A stretch of 43,100 bases of DNA, taken from contig JALSNF010000028.1 in the NCBI GenBank assembly GCA_026987115.1, forward strand, positions 1 to 43,100. The letters run 5' to 3'. The stretch comes from Desulfurobacteriaceae bacterium. GTDB taxonomy: Bacteria > Aquificota > Aquificia > Desulfurobacteriales > Desulfurobacteriaceae. Under the pieces are notes generated by a model that was given only the letters and a program-made list of their open reading frames with translations, had not been told where the DNA came from and made no database searches. The position numbers and the translations under genes were made by a program. Below, piece after piece: positions 1-9,749 of the stretch (positions are counted from its first letter, which is position 1; each line of letters opens with the position of its first letter).

Positions 1-92
1 AGCTTTTTGTCTGGGTAGAGCTCCCTTACAGCCTTTGCAGCGTTAAAACCTGCAGGCCCTGCTCCAACAACGATAATGTCGTAAAACTCCAT
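1..92 (-). CDS. FAD-dependent pyridine nucleotide oxidoreductase, N-terminal fragment (cut by window edge)
   Basis: Only the first 30 codons lie in the window; the gene runs off the left edge. The start ATG at 92-90 is preceded by a clear AAGGAGGG Shine-Dalgarno. The visible peptide begins MEFYDIIVVGAGPAGFNAAK, with the beta strand and GAGPAG dinucleotide-binding loop of an FAD Rossmann fold. It continues VRELYPDKK, which resembles the NADH oxidase / CoA-disulfide reductase / nitrite reductase-like Pyr_redox_2 group more than thioredoxin reductase. Substrate cannot be decided from this fragment. It is divergent from the yfdX-type gene, and a long inverted repeat at 107-128 sits just upstream of its ribosome site. 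Confidence 0.75.
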   Translation of the reverse strand, partial: MEFYDIIVVGAGPAGFNAAKAVRELYPDKK

Positions 93-106
93 CTCTCCCT
101 CCTTAT

Positions 107-128
107 TTAAGATTTACATAAATCTTAA
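107..128. promoter_or_regulatory. 22-bp perfect inverted repeat, candidate operator between divergent genes
   Basis: Arms TTAAGATTTA and TAAATCTTAA are perfect 10-bp inverted repeats around a CA centre. The element lies between the oxidoreductase start (92, minus) and the yfdX-type start (203, plus). It overlaps a possible yfdX promoter: TTAACA at 125-130, a 17-nt spacer, and TTAAAT at 148-153. It also lies where a minus-strand -10 (TAAGAT) could fall. The shape suits a dimeric repressor or redox regulator controlling both genes, but I do not recognise the exact motif. A role as operator is inference. Confidence 0.5.
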
Positions 129-202
129 CAAAAGGCAGGGTTTAACTTTAAATTTTAGTATTATTTAATATCAATAAACCAATTTAACAAAGGAGGTGGG
201 AC

Positions 203-1072
203 ATGAGACGGCTTCTAACCGCTCTAATTCTAAGCTCCCTATTAACCTCAACTGCTCTTGGAACGACAATCAAGGAAAAGGGGAGAGAGAGCGTCCAGAA
301 GAAAGTAAGCGAGCTTAAAAGGGAAAGAGCAGCTCTCTCTTTCAATCAAGCTCTTGAGGCTCTGTCCTACACAGATAGAGCGATTCTCCTTCTCCACCAA
401 GGCAAAAAGGAAGAAGCTTTAAAGCTCTTAAGCAAAGCCCAGAAAAACATTGAAAAGCTCATAAAACTACACCCTCAACTTCAACTGCTTCCCCTGTCTC
501 AACAGATAGTAGTTATGGAGTACCCAGGGGACCTTAAAGAAGCAGAGAAAGAGATAGAGAAAGCCAAGGAGCTCTTAAACAAAGGAAAGGTCCAAGATGC
601 AAGGCTGATACTTACAGGTTTAGCAGACGAGATTGACGTTATAACCACTTACCTACCCTTGGCAATGTACGACCAAGTCGTTAAGCTTGCTCAAAAATAC
701 ATAAAGGCCGGGAAAATAGATGAAGCCCTTGATGCTCTTTCTCTAATTAGGGGAAGTTTAGTTATTGACGAGGTAGCAATTCCAATTCCCTTTATAAAGG
801 CAACCCAGTACTTAAAAGAGGCAGAGAAATACCAAAAGAGTGATAAAGAAAAAGCGATAAAGCTTATTGAGGCGGCAAAAAGGGAACTTCAACTTGCAAA
901 AGCTCTCGGATATGCTTACGATTATTCAAATACCTACGACGAACTCCTTAAAGAGATTAGGAAAATTGAAGACAATCTGAAGGAAGGTAAAGAAATCACT
1001 TCGTCAATTAGGAAACTTGAAGAGAAGGTAAAAGAACTAAGCAAGAAAGCTCAAATGGAAAGGAGGAAGTAA
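203..1072 (+). CDS. YfdX family periplasmic protein
   Basis: A 289-residue protein with a Sec signal peptide (MRRLLTALILSSLLTSTALG) and a largely helical, Lys/Glu-rich mature part. The central block (ITTYLPLAMYDQVVKLAQKY, then IRGSLVIDEVAIPIPFIKA and later LGYAY) matches the conserved core of YfdX-family proteins as I remember it. That family is linked in enterobacteria to acid or drug stress but is biochemically poorly defined. The ATG has a strong AAAGGAGGTGGG ribosome site. It is a monocistronic gene: a divergent oxidoreductase lies upstream, and a terminator hairpin lies just after the stop. The palindrome at 107-128 probably controls it. The helical repeats could also be read as TPR-like. 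Family assignment is fairly sure; function is unknown. Confidence 0.75.
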   Translation: MRRLLTALILSSLLTSTALGTTIKEKGRESVQKKVSELKRERAALSFNQALEALSYTDRAILLLHQGKKEEALKLLSKAQKNIEKLIKLHPQLQLLPLSQQIVVMEYPGDLKEAEKEIEKAKELLNKGKVQDARLILTGLADEIDVITTYLPLAMYDQVVKLAQKYIKAGKIDEALDALSLIRGSLVIDEVAIPIPFIKATQYLKEAEKYQKSDKEKAIKLIEAAKRELQLAKALGYAYDYSNTYDELLKEIRKIEDNLKEGKEITSSIRKLEEKVKELSKKAQMERRK

Positions 1073-1074
1073 GC

Positions 1075-1100
1075 AAGGGGAGGGTTAAGCCTCCCCTTTT
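1075..1100 (+). terminator. Rho-independent terminator of the yfdX-type gene
   Basis: Stem GGGGAGG (1077-1083) pairs with CCTCCCC (1090-1096) across a six-base loop, and is followed by TTTT. Flanking AA/TT lengthens the stem. It starts directly after the yfdX stop and overlaps the stop codon of the convergent fbp. It is a good terminator for plus transcripts; the T-tract on the minus side is poor. Confidence 0.85.
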
Positions 1101-2023
1101 ATAAATTCTAAACACTTATTCACCTCCCACTTACTTCCGAGAATAACGGGAACCCTTTGGTGGAGCTCTGAAGGAACTACATCAAGTATGTCTGCTTCAC
1201 CTGTTGAAGCAAGCCCCCCCGCCTGCTCTACGAGAAAGGCCATCGGGGAAGCTTCATAAAGGAGCCTCAACTTCCCTGAAGTGTTTTTCTTGTCTGCAGG
1301 ATAGATAAAAATTCCGCCTTTAAATAGCGTCCTGTGAACGTCTGCAACCATTGAGCCTACATACCTTAAAGTGTACTTTTCCCCTTTAAGGTAGTCTATA
1401 AACTCCCTTAAACCTTTACTTAGCCACTTTTCCCTGTTTGCCTCGTTTATTGAGTAGATTTTGCCCTTTTCAGGGAGTTTAACTTCAGGATGGGAAAGGA
1501 GGTAATTTCCGGATTCAGGGTCTAAAGTAAAGGCACTAACTCCGTTCCCAAGGGAGACAACCAACATCGTTGAAGGACCGTATATAACGTATCCTGCAGC
1601 TAAGAGCTCCCTTCCCCTTTTCATAACAGAGTCTTTGTGAACTGAGAAGATAGTCCCAATGCTGACGTTAACGTCTATGTTTGAGGAGCCGTCAAGGGGG
1701 TCAAAGGCTACCGCGTAGCCAGACTCGGAAACTACAAGACACTCTTCAACTTCTTCTGAGGTTATCTGACAGGCCTTACCGCAGTTTTTCAGGCTCTCAA
1801 TTAGGATTTCGTTGGCAAGTTCATCAAGCTTTTGAACTTCTTCCCCTTGGACGTTAAACTTACCTGCACTTCCTAAAATTCCCAAAAGTCCGGCTTTCCT
1901 AACCTTACCAGCTATTTCTTTAGTGGCAGAGGCTATCTCACCTAAAAGGAGTATAGCCTCGTCGTTAAGCCAGCTAACCTTTTCCCTCTCTTGGAACAGA
2001 TAGGCACTAAAAGTTAAAGCCAT
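1085..2023 (-). CDS. fbp: Class I fructose-1,6-bisphosphatase
   Basis: A 312-residue enzyme hydrolysing fructose-1,6-bisphosphate to fructose-6-phosphate, the committed gluconeogenic step needed by an autotroph. The class I signature is clear: AFDPLDGSSNIDVNVSIGTI at about residues 107-126 carries the metal-binding Asp residues. The C-terminal block (YPADKKNTSGKLRLLYEASP, then EQAGG) carries substrate-binding residues. Length is slightly below the usual ~330. ATG at 2023 follows GGGGGAGG. It is the last gene of the trm112, micro-ORF, rlmN, fbp run, 22 nt after the rlmN stop, and converges on the yfdX-type gene. Confidence 0.95.
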   Translation of the reverse strand: MALTFSAYLFQEREKVSWLNDEAILLLGEIASATKEIAGKVRKAGLLGILGSAGKFNVQGEEVQKLDELANEILIESLKNCGKACQITSEEVEECLVVSESGYAVAFDPLDGSSNIDVNVSIGTIFSVHKDSVMKRGRELLAAGYVIYGPSTMLVVSLGNGVSAFTLDPESGNYLLSHPEVKLPEKGKIYSINEANREKWLSKGLREFIDYLKGEKYTLRYVGSMVADVHRTLFKGGIFIYPADKKNTSGKLRLLYEASPMAFLVEQAGGLASTGEADILDVVPSELHQRVPVILGSKWEVNKCLEFIKGEA

Positions 2024-2045
2024 ATTTCCTCCCCCATTTAGTTAT

Positions 2046-3089
2046 TTATCTAAAGGCTAAGCTCTTTTCCTTTGTTCTTAACATACCACAAGCGGCTGAT
2101 ATATCCTGCCCCCTTGAGTCTCTAATAAAGGTTGCAATGTTATAGCTCCACAGGACCCTTTGAAACTCCTCTATACCTTCCCGAGGGGTGGGTTCAAAGG
2201 GAGCTCCCGGGTAAGGGTTAAAGGGAATAAGGTTTACTTTCACGGGAATACCTTTTACGAGTTTAGCCAAGCGGTGGGCGTCCTTAATAGAGTCGTTAAC
2301 TCCTTTTAACATAACGTACTCAATCATTATCCTTCTGTTGTTATCTATCGGGTACTCCCTTAAAGCTTTCATAATCTCTGAAATCGGGTACCTCCTGTTT
2401 AAAGGAACTAAGAAATCCCTTACCGCATCTGTTGTAGCGTGGAGGGAAACTGCAAGTTTTACTTTGTTTAACTCTTTAGCCATTCTTTTTATGCCAGGGA
2501 CTATTCCAACAGTTGAGATAGTTATCTTCCTCTTTGAAAGGTCAATCATGTCCTTATCAGTCATTATTTCAACTGCCCTTTTTACGTTGTCAAAGTTTAA
2601 AAGGGGCTCTCCCATTCCCATAAATACAACATTGGAAATCCGCCTTTCTTCCCCAACATCCCTTTGAACCTGTATGTACTGGTCAACAATCTCAGAAGTC
2701 GTTAAGTTCCTCGTAAAGCCGTCTTTAGCTGTAAGGCAGAACTTACAACCTGCAGGACATCCCACCTGAGTTGAGACACACAAAGTATTCCACCTCTCTT
2801 CAGGGATAAAAACGCTCTCTATCCTGTTTCCGTCTTCAAGCTCAAAGAGGTACTTTTTAGTGCCGTCTTTAGACTCTTCTACTTTAACTAACTTTAAAGA
2901 GTCTATTTTCGCCTTCTCTGAGAGGAGCTCCCTAACACCTTTAGAAAGGTCAGTCATAAAGGAAAAGTCAGAAACTCTCTTTTTATAAAGCCAACGGGAT
3001 ATCTGCTTTGCCCTGTAAGGCTCAAGGCCTAAAGAGGAAACAAAGCTTTTTAGCTCTTTTATAGTCATATCTTTAAGGTTTACTTTCAT
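2046..3089 (-). CDS. rlmN: Dual-specificity 23S rRNA/tRNA adenine-C2 methyltransferase RlmN
   Basis: Radical SAM enzyme methylating A2503 of 23S rRNA and A37 of some tRNAs. The CPAGCKFCLT motif is the [4Fe-4S]-binding CxxxCxxC. VVFMGMGEPLLN and VSLHATTD follow in RlmN order, and the C-terminal ISAACGML supplies the second catalytic Cys. I place the start at ATG 3089, giving 347 residues, because AGAGGAAAAAGG lies just upstream and MKVNLKDM is the usual N-terminus. A longer frame from a GTG at 3149 lacks a good ribosome site, and that stretch codes for another peptide in a different frame (3073-3186). The gene overlaps that micro-ORF by 17 nt. Confidence 0.95.
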   Translation of the reverse strand: MKVNLKDMTIKELKSFVSSLGLEPYRAKQISRWLYKKRVSDFSFMTDLSKGVRELLSEKAKIDSLKLVKVEESKDGTKKYLFELEDGNRIESVFIPEERWNTLCVSTQVGCPAGCKFCLTAKDGFTRNLTTSEIVDQYIQVQRDVGEERRISNVVFMGMGEPLLNFDNVKRAVEIMTDKDMIDLSKRKITISTVGIVPGIKRMAKELNKVKLAVSLHATTDAVRDFLVPLNRRYPISEIMKALREYPIDNNRRIMIEYVMLKGVNDSIKDAHRLAKLVKGIPVKVNLIPFNPYPGAPFEPTPREGIEEFQRVLWSYNIATFIRDSRGQDISAACGMLRTKEKSLAFR

Positions 3090-3186
3090 CCTTTTTCCTC
3101 TTAAAAGTTTTAAAAACGCCGTAAGCGGTTGAGCCCAAAAAGACAACACTTATAAAGAGTGAAAGGAAAAAGCTTAACTTACTCAA
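3073..3186 (-). CDS. 37-residue single-pass membrane micro-protein
   Basis: A short open frame bridges trm112 and rlmN exactly. Its TTG start (3186-3184) lies inside the trm112 stop region with GAGG just upstream, and its TAA (3075-3073) lies inside rlmN. The peptide is one hydrophobic helix ([20 protein letters not shown], residues 4-23) followed by a basic tail [12 protein letters not shown], a textbook positive-inside anchor. Without it, trm112 and rlmN would be separated by an unexplained ~90 nt. The hydrophobic-then-basic pattern and the tight coupling at both ends support a real gene. I do not recognise a family. It could be a chance frame. Confidence 0.5.
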   Translation of the reverse strand: MSKLSFFLSLFISVVFLGSTAYGVFKTFKRKKDESKP

Positions 3187-3346
3187 CTTCCTCAGCCTCT
3201 TCAACAAGCATTACTGGTATGTCGTCAATAATGGGATAGGCAAGTTTACACTTATGACAAATCAACTTCTGCTCCTTTTCCCTATACTCAAGCTCGCCTT
3301 TACACTTAGGGCAGACCAGAAGGTCTAAGAGCTCCTTTACAGACAT
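3179..3346 (-). CDS. Trm112 family (UPF0434/YcaR-like) zinc-binding small protein
   Basis: A 55-residue protein starting [15 protein letters not shown]. Two Cys pairs (CPKC and CHKC) form the zinc knuckle, followed by [13 protein letters not shown], the conserved Trm112/YcaR tail. Family members act as small partners or activators of methyltransferases; the bacterial role is not settled. It sits directly upstream of rlmN. ATG 3346 is chosen over an upstream frame because GGGAGGT lies seven bases before it and the family begins here. It is the first gene of a minus-strand operon, divergent from the tRNA cluster whose promoter lies just upstream. Confidence 0.85.
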   Translation of the reverse strand: MSVKELLDLLVCPKCKGELEYREKEQKLICHKCKLAYPIIDDIPVMLVEEAEEVE

Positions 3347-3364
3347 AGCTACCTCCCATAAATC

Positions 3365-3393
3365 TTGACATACTAAAACATAAAGCATATCTT
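3365..3393 (+). promoter_or_regulatory. Sigma70-type promoter of the tRNA cluster
   Basis: A perfect -35 TTGACA (3365-3370), an exact 17-nt spacer and a -10 TATCTT (3388-3393) predict a transcription start near 3400, about nine bases before the first tRNA. Confidence 0.8.
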
Positions 3394-3408
3394 TCTTAAT
3401 CGCAACGC

Positions 3409-3503
3409 GGAGGGGTGGCCGAGTCTGGCTGAAGGCGGGTGACTTGAAATCACCTGAGGGCCTAACCAGCCCTCCGGGGGTTCAAATCCCTCCCCCTCCG
3501 CCA
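3409..3503 (+). tRNA. tRNA-Ser (UGA)
   Basis: A 95-nt class II tRNA with an encoded CCA end. The acceptor GGAGGGG (3409-3415) pairs with CCCCTCC (3493-3499), with discriminator G3500. The anticodon loop CTTGAAA gives UGA at 3445-3447. The long variable arm and a GGTTCAAAT T-arm are present. Reads UCA and related serine codons. Confidence 0.97.
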
Positions 3504-3508
3504 CAATT

Positions 3509-3584
<76 letters not shown>

Positions 3585-3590
3585 CTTTAA

Positions 3591-3684
<94 letters not shown>

Positions 3685-3701
3685 CCTAAATTGCGGGCGC
3701 T

Positions 3702-5877
<2,176 letters not shown>

Positions 5878-5881
<4 letters not shown>

Positions 5882-6885
5882 TTTCTCTTTCCCTTTAAAA
5901 AGCCCTTTAGCTTTTCGTAAAGCTCTGGAAGGCGGTCAATCAATGCTTGAATCTTCTTCCACTCCTTGTAAGGCCTTGCGGGAAAGCCTGCGTAGGTTCC
6001 CGGCTCTTTTAAACTCTTAGTAATTCCTGACTTTGCGGCAACGGTGATGTTATCCCCTATCTCTATGTGGCCTGCAACGCCAACCTTACCTGCTAAGGTA
6101 ACAAAGTCCCCAATTTTCGTGCTTCCGGAAATTCCTACCTGAGAGACTATAAAACAGTACTTGCCGATTTTTACGTTGTGGCCAACCTGCACCAGGTTAT
6201 CTATCTTGGTCCCTTCTCCTATTACCGTATCTCCCAGAGTTCCCCTATCTATGGTGGTGTTTGCTCCTATCTCTACGAAGTCTTCAATAACAACTTTACC
6301 CTTTTGGGGAATCTTGTAAATTCTCTTCTCTTCTTTACTAAAGGCGTAGCCGAAACCGTCTGAACCTATAACAGCTCCTGAGTGTATTCTAACTCCCTTA
6401 CCTATAACCGTTTCATCGTAAATTGAGACGTTAGGATAGATAATTGAACCGTCTCCAATCTTGACGTTTCTTCCTACGTAAACTCCCGGGAAAATGTAGC
6501 ATCCTTTTCCTATGTAAGCGCCTTCTGCCACGTAAACGAAATCGCCTATATAACAGTCTTCCTCTACATGAGAATAGGGAGAAATAGAAGCTCTTTTAGA
6601 TATTGAAGGAGGAGGGAAAGATTCTGGGTAAAAGATATTTAAGAGCTTTGCGAAAACTACATAGGGCTCTTTACATATAAGCTGAGGGATTTTAAGCCCT
6701 TCAATCTCTTTAGCTGTTAAGAGTGCTCCCGCTTTTGTTCCCTTCAAGAACTTCTTATACTTAGGATTTGTAAGGAAAGTAAGGTCTTCACTGCCGGCCT
6801 TTTCTATTTCGGCAATTCCCCTTACTTCCTTATCTTCACCTAGTAAACGGCAGTCAAACAGTTTGGCAATTTCGCTTAACCTCAT
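5878..6885 (-). CDS. lpxD: UDP-3-O-acylglucosamine N-acyltransferase
   Basis: A 335-residue enzyme adding the N-linked acyl chain to UDP-3-O-acyl-glucosamine, third step of lipid A synthesis. The N-terminal uridine-binding domain (LSEIAKLFDCRLLG onward) is followed by a left-handed beta helix of hexapeptide repeats (about residues 105-290). The catalytic His region is IDNLVQVGHNVKIGKYC. A C-terminal helix (WKKIQALIDRLPELYEKL) completes the usual architecture. It overlaps ompH by 4 nt upstream and the lipoprotein by 4 nt downstream. The order bamA, ompH, lpxD is the classic bacterial envelope cluster. Confidence 0.97.
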
Positions 6886-7421
6886 TTCCCAGCCTGCTGG
6901 TCGTAGAGCTTAATTATGGTGGAGGTAAGGTCATACTTGGGGTCAGCTGCTATTATCCCAGCCTCTCTCACTTCAACAATCATAGGGATGTGGTTTTCCT
7001 TCTGGTAAGACTTTATAAGCTTAACGACCTCGCTAATTATCTCTACGGTGTATTTCTTCTCAAGGTTGGCAATCTCTATTTGGGCGTCCTGCTGGTAGCG
7101 TTGGAGCTCCCTAATTTTCTGCTCAAGCTGCGTCTCCTTTTTATCCTTGGCTTCTTTGCTTAAGGCAGGGCTCTGGAGCTCCTTCTTTATAGCCTCTATG
7201 GCCTTCTTCATTGATTCTATCTTAGCCTTAGCCTTTGCTATTTTGGCCTCAAGTAAACTCTTTGCCTGTTTACCCTTTGAAGACTCGTTAATTATCCTCT
7301 GCATATCCACGTAGTAAACGGCAAAAGAGTTAGAAACCTTAACTTTTTGAGCAGGGAAAGCACTAGGAGAACTTAAAGAGAACAAAAGAGTCATCAAAGC
7401 TACTTTTCCAAGTTTCCTCAT
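6882..7421 (-). CDS. OmpH/Skp family periplasmic chaperone
   Basis: A 179-residue protein with a signal peptide (MRKLGKVALMTLLFSLSSPS, cleavage near AFPA-Q). The mature part begins with the family hallmark AVYYVDMQRIINESSKGK. A long charged coiled coil (about residues 50-125) forms the Skp tentacles, and VVKLIKSYQKENHIPMIVEV is the C-terminal strand region. Skp carries unfolded outer membrane proteins to the Bam complex. It lies between bamA (12 nt upstream) and lpxD (4-nt overlap), the canonical context. Confidence 0.93.
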   Translation of the reverse strand: MRKLGKVALMTLLFSLSSPSAFPAQKVKVSNSFAVYYVDMQRIINESSKGKQAKSLLEAKIAKAKAKIESMKKAIEAIKKELQSPALSKEAKDKKETQLEQKIRELQRYQQDAQIEIANLEKKYTVEIISEVVKLIKSYQKENHIPMIVEVREAGIIAADPKYDLTSTIIKLYDQQAGK

Positions 7422-7432
7422 TTATACCTCCT

Positions 7433-9715
7433 TTAGAAATAACTTCCCATACCAAAGTGCCACTGGGAGGCACTCTCTCCGCTTCTCCTGTCAAGCTTCC
7501 AACCTACGTCAAGTCTAATTGGGCCCATAGGAGTTAAAACTCTCATTCCAAGACCTGCAGACTTCCTCATATCTCCGAGCTTAAATTTATCCCACCATCC
7601 CCCTCCAACGTCAACAAATGCAATAAGCCTAAGCATTCTCGTAACGTCATAACCTAGCTCAAAGTTAAAGATTAACTCCCTATTGGCGCCTTCAGGGTCG
7701 CCGTTTTTATCCTTAGGACCAGCCTCTCCCCATCTAAATCCTCTAATCGTCGTGTCTCCTCCTACGTAGAACCTGTAGTCTATAGGCAGTCTTGAGGTAT
7801 TTCCAAAAGCACTTGCATAGCCTACTTTAGCGTGAACTGAAGCTATTAGTGGGAGTTCTACGTCAAAAGGAAGCTCATTAAAGTTAAAGTAATAGGCGTA
7901 CTCTCCAATCAACTTGTAAAAGTCCTTATCTCCCAGAAGGAAGTTCCCTGCAACCTGAGAGGTTAGTTTAAAGTAATCCCCTTTGTGAGGAAGGAACCTG
8001 TTGTCCCTTAAGTCCCTTGAAATAAAGGCAGTAGCTAAACCTATAGTTTCCGTTCCTTCCTCTTCCCTAACTATGTCGGGAGTATCTGAGGAGATGTCGG
8101 TAATCTTGTTCCTCTCTATGAGGTAGCCTAAACCTACCTTCCAGTCTTCCCAGAGCCTCCTACTAACTAAGGCCGAAAAGCCGGTTTTCTTACTCGTATA
8201 GGTGAAGTACTCATACCTGTTGTTGTAAAGGCCTAAAGAAAGGGTTTGGGGTTTGTCAAGCCACCAAAGGTGGTTGTAAGAAAGCGAGAAGTCAAAGACC
8301 CGAGAGCCTGCCTGAAGGCTAATAGAGCCTGAGTCCCCCGTTCCAAAGAGGTTGCCCTTTGAGAGGCTGGCCATAGCAACCAGTTTAGAAACAGAACTAT
8401 AACCGGCACCTACAGAGAACATACCAGTCAGCCTCTCCTTTACCTTTACGTCAACGTCAACCTTGTTTGTTCCGGAAATTACTTTCGGCTTAACGTCAAC
8501 GTTTTCAAAGTAGCCGGTGTTAAAGAGCCTCCTTATGGAGCGTTCAAGTCTAACCGTATTAAAGATTCCAGTTTCGTATAGGTCAAGCTCTCTCCTGATA
8601 GTTCTATCCCTGGTAGCTACGTTGCCTTCTATGTTTATCCTCCTAACGTAGGCCCTCTTACCTTCATATATGACAAATACAACGTCAGCAGTATGCTTTT
8701 GAGGGTGAAGTTTTATCTCAGGAACAACATTTGCAAATATGAAACCGAGCTCCCCGTACTTCCTGATAATTTTCCTTACAACTTGATTAATCACCTCTTT
8801 GTTAAACCGCTTTCCGGGCCTTAACTTCTTTGAGAGTTTCAGGAAGTCTTCCCTTGAAAAGAGCCTATTTCCCTTAAACTTTATCTTTCCGAAACGGTAA
8901 GGCTCTCCTTCCTTAAGAATCGGGTAGATTACCTCATAGCACTCTTTACCTATCTTCTTGACCTCAGGCTGACCAACTTCAACATCAAGGTAGCCGAGTC
9001 TGTAGTAGAGCTCCCTTATCCTCTTTACATCCTCTACCAAGTTAGATTGGGAAAGGGGAGAGCTAAACCTCAAGTGCAGTATTGACTTAGGTTTAGTAAT
9101 CAAGACCTTCTCAATTTCACCGGAGCTTACCCTTTTATTGCCCCTTATCTCTACCTTACAGACGTTAGCCTTTTTACCTTCGTTTATAACGAAAGTTGCA
9201 ACTGCCGTTGTAGGAGAAACCCTCTCTATCGTGTAGTAAACTTCCGTTCCCAGGTAGCCTTTTTTAAGGTAGAGCTCCTCTATTTTGTTCTTAAGCTGGT
9301 CTAAGAACTTATAATCAAGCGGCTTTTTTATCTCTTTATTTTCCTCTTCTTCAGAGGTAAGGCCGAGCTCCTCTTTCAACTTTCTAGAACTTATTGCCCT
9401 ATTACCTTTAAAGACGATGTCGGTAATTATCGGTTTTTCCTTAACAAAATACCTGAGTATTACGCCCTTTTTACCTTCTTCTACGTCAACAGAGATGTTT
9501 TCAAAGTACCCAAGCTTAAAGAGCCTTCTAATATCCTCTGCAACCGCCTTTCTTGAAAAGGGCTTTCCCGGCTTTTCTGAAATGTAGTAAAGGATAGTAC
9601 TCTTAGGGACAGACTCGTTTCCTATAACTTCAACTTTCTCCACGACTTTAGGAGCTCCGTAAGCGGAAGTCATAAAGGAGAAAACAAAGAGGAAAGTAAG
9701 GATAAACCTTATCAT
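7433..9715 (-). CDS. bamA: Outer membrane protein assembly factor BamA
   Basis: A 760-residue Omp85 protein inserting beta barrels into the outer membrane. The signal peptide is MIRFILTFLFVFSFMTSAYG. About five POTRA domains follow (each with VxxIxVxGN-type starts, e.g. KVEVIGNESV, DIVFKGNRAI, KVEIRGNKRV, KIKFKGNRLF, RINIEGNVAT). The C-terminal barrel (about residue 430 on) contains the surface-lock motif VGGDTTIRGF and ends in GMGSYF, a terminal aromatic as the Bam signal requires. I take ATG 9715 with GGGGG upstream; the open frame reaches back into the kinase gene but without signal-peptide logic. It is 34 nt downstream of the kinase stop and 11 nt before ompH. Confidence 0.96.
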   Translation of the reverse strand: MIRFILTFLFVFSFMTSAYGAPKVVEKVEVIGNESVPKSTILYYISEKPGKPFSRKAVAEDIRRLFKLGYFENISVDVEEGKKGVILRYFVKEKPIITDIVFKGNRAISSRKLKEELGLTSEEEENKEIKKPLDYKFLDQLKNKIEELYLKKGYLGTEVYYTIERVSPTTAVATFVINEGKKANVCKVEIRGNKRVSSGEIEKVLITKPKSILHLRFSSPLSQSNLVEDVKRIRELYYRLGYLDVEVGQPEVKKIGKECYEVIYPILKEGEPYRFGKIKFKGNRLFSREDFLKLSKKLRPGKRFNKEVINQVVRKIIRKYGELGFIFANVVPEIKLHPQKHTADVVFVIYEGKRAYVRRINIEGNVATRDRTIRRELDLYETGIFNTVRLERSIRRLFNTGYFENVDVKPKVISGTNKVDVDVKVKERLTGMFSVGAGYSSVSKLVAMASLSKGNLFGTGDSGSISLQAGSRVFDFSLSYNHLWWLDKPQTLSLGLYNNRYEYFTYTSKKTGFSALVSRRLWEDWKVGLGYLIERNKITDISSDTPDIVREEEGTETIGLATAFISRDLRDNRFLPHKGDYFKLTSQVAGNFLLGDKDFYKLIGEYAYYFNFNELPFDVELPLIASVHAKVGYASAFGNTSRLPIDYRFYVGGDTTIRGFRWGEAGPKDKNGDPEGANRELIFNFELGYDVTRMLRLIAFVDVGGGWWDKFKLGDMRKSAGLGMRVLTPMGPIRLDVGWKLDRRSGESASQWHFGMGSYF

Positions 9716-9749
9716 ACTACCCCCAACCTTTAACTTGGCGGTAATAATA

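Noticed and set aside
3087-3149. Longer rlmN from a GTG at 3149
   Set aside because: The extra 20 residues have no ribosome site and are not RlmN-like; the DNA codes better for the membrane micro-ORF in another frame.
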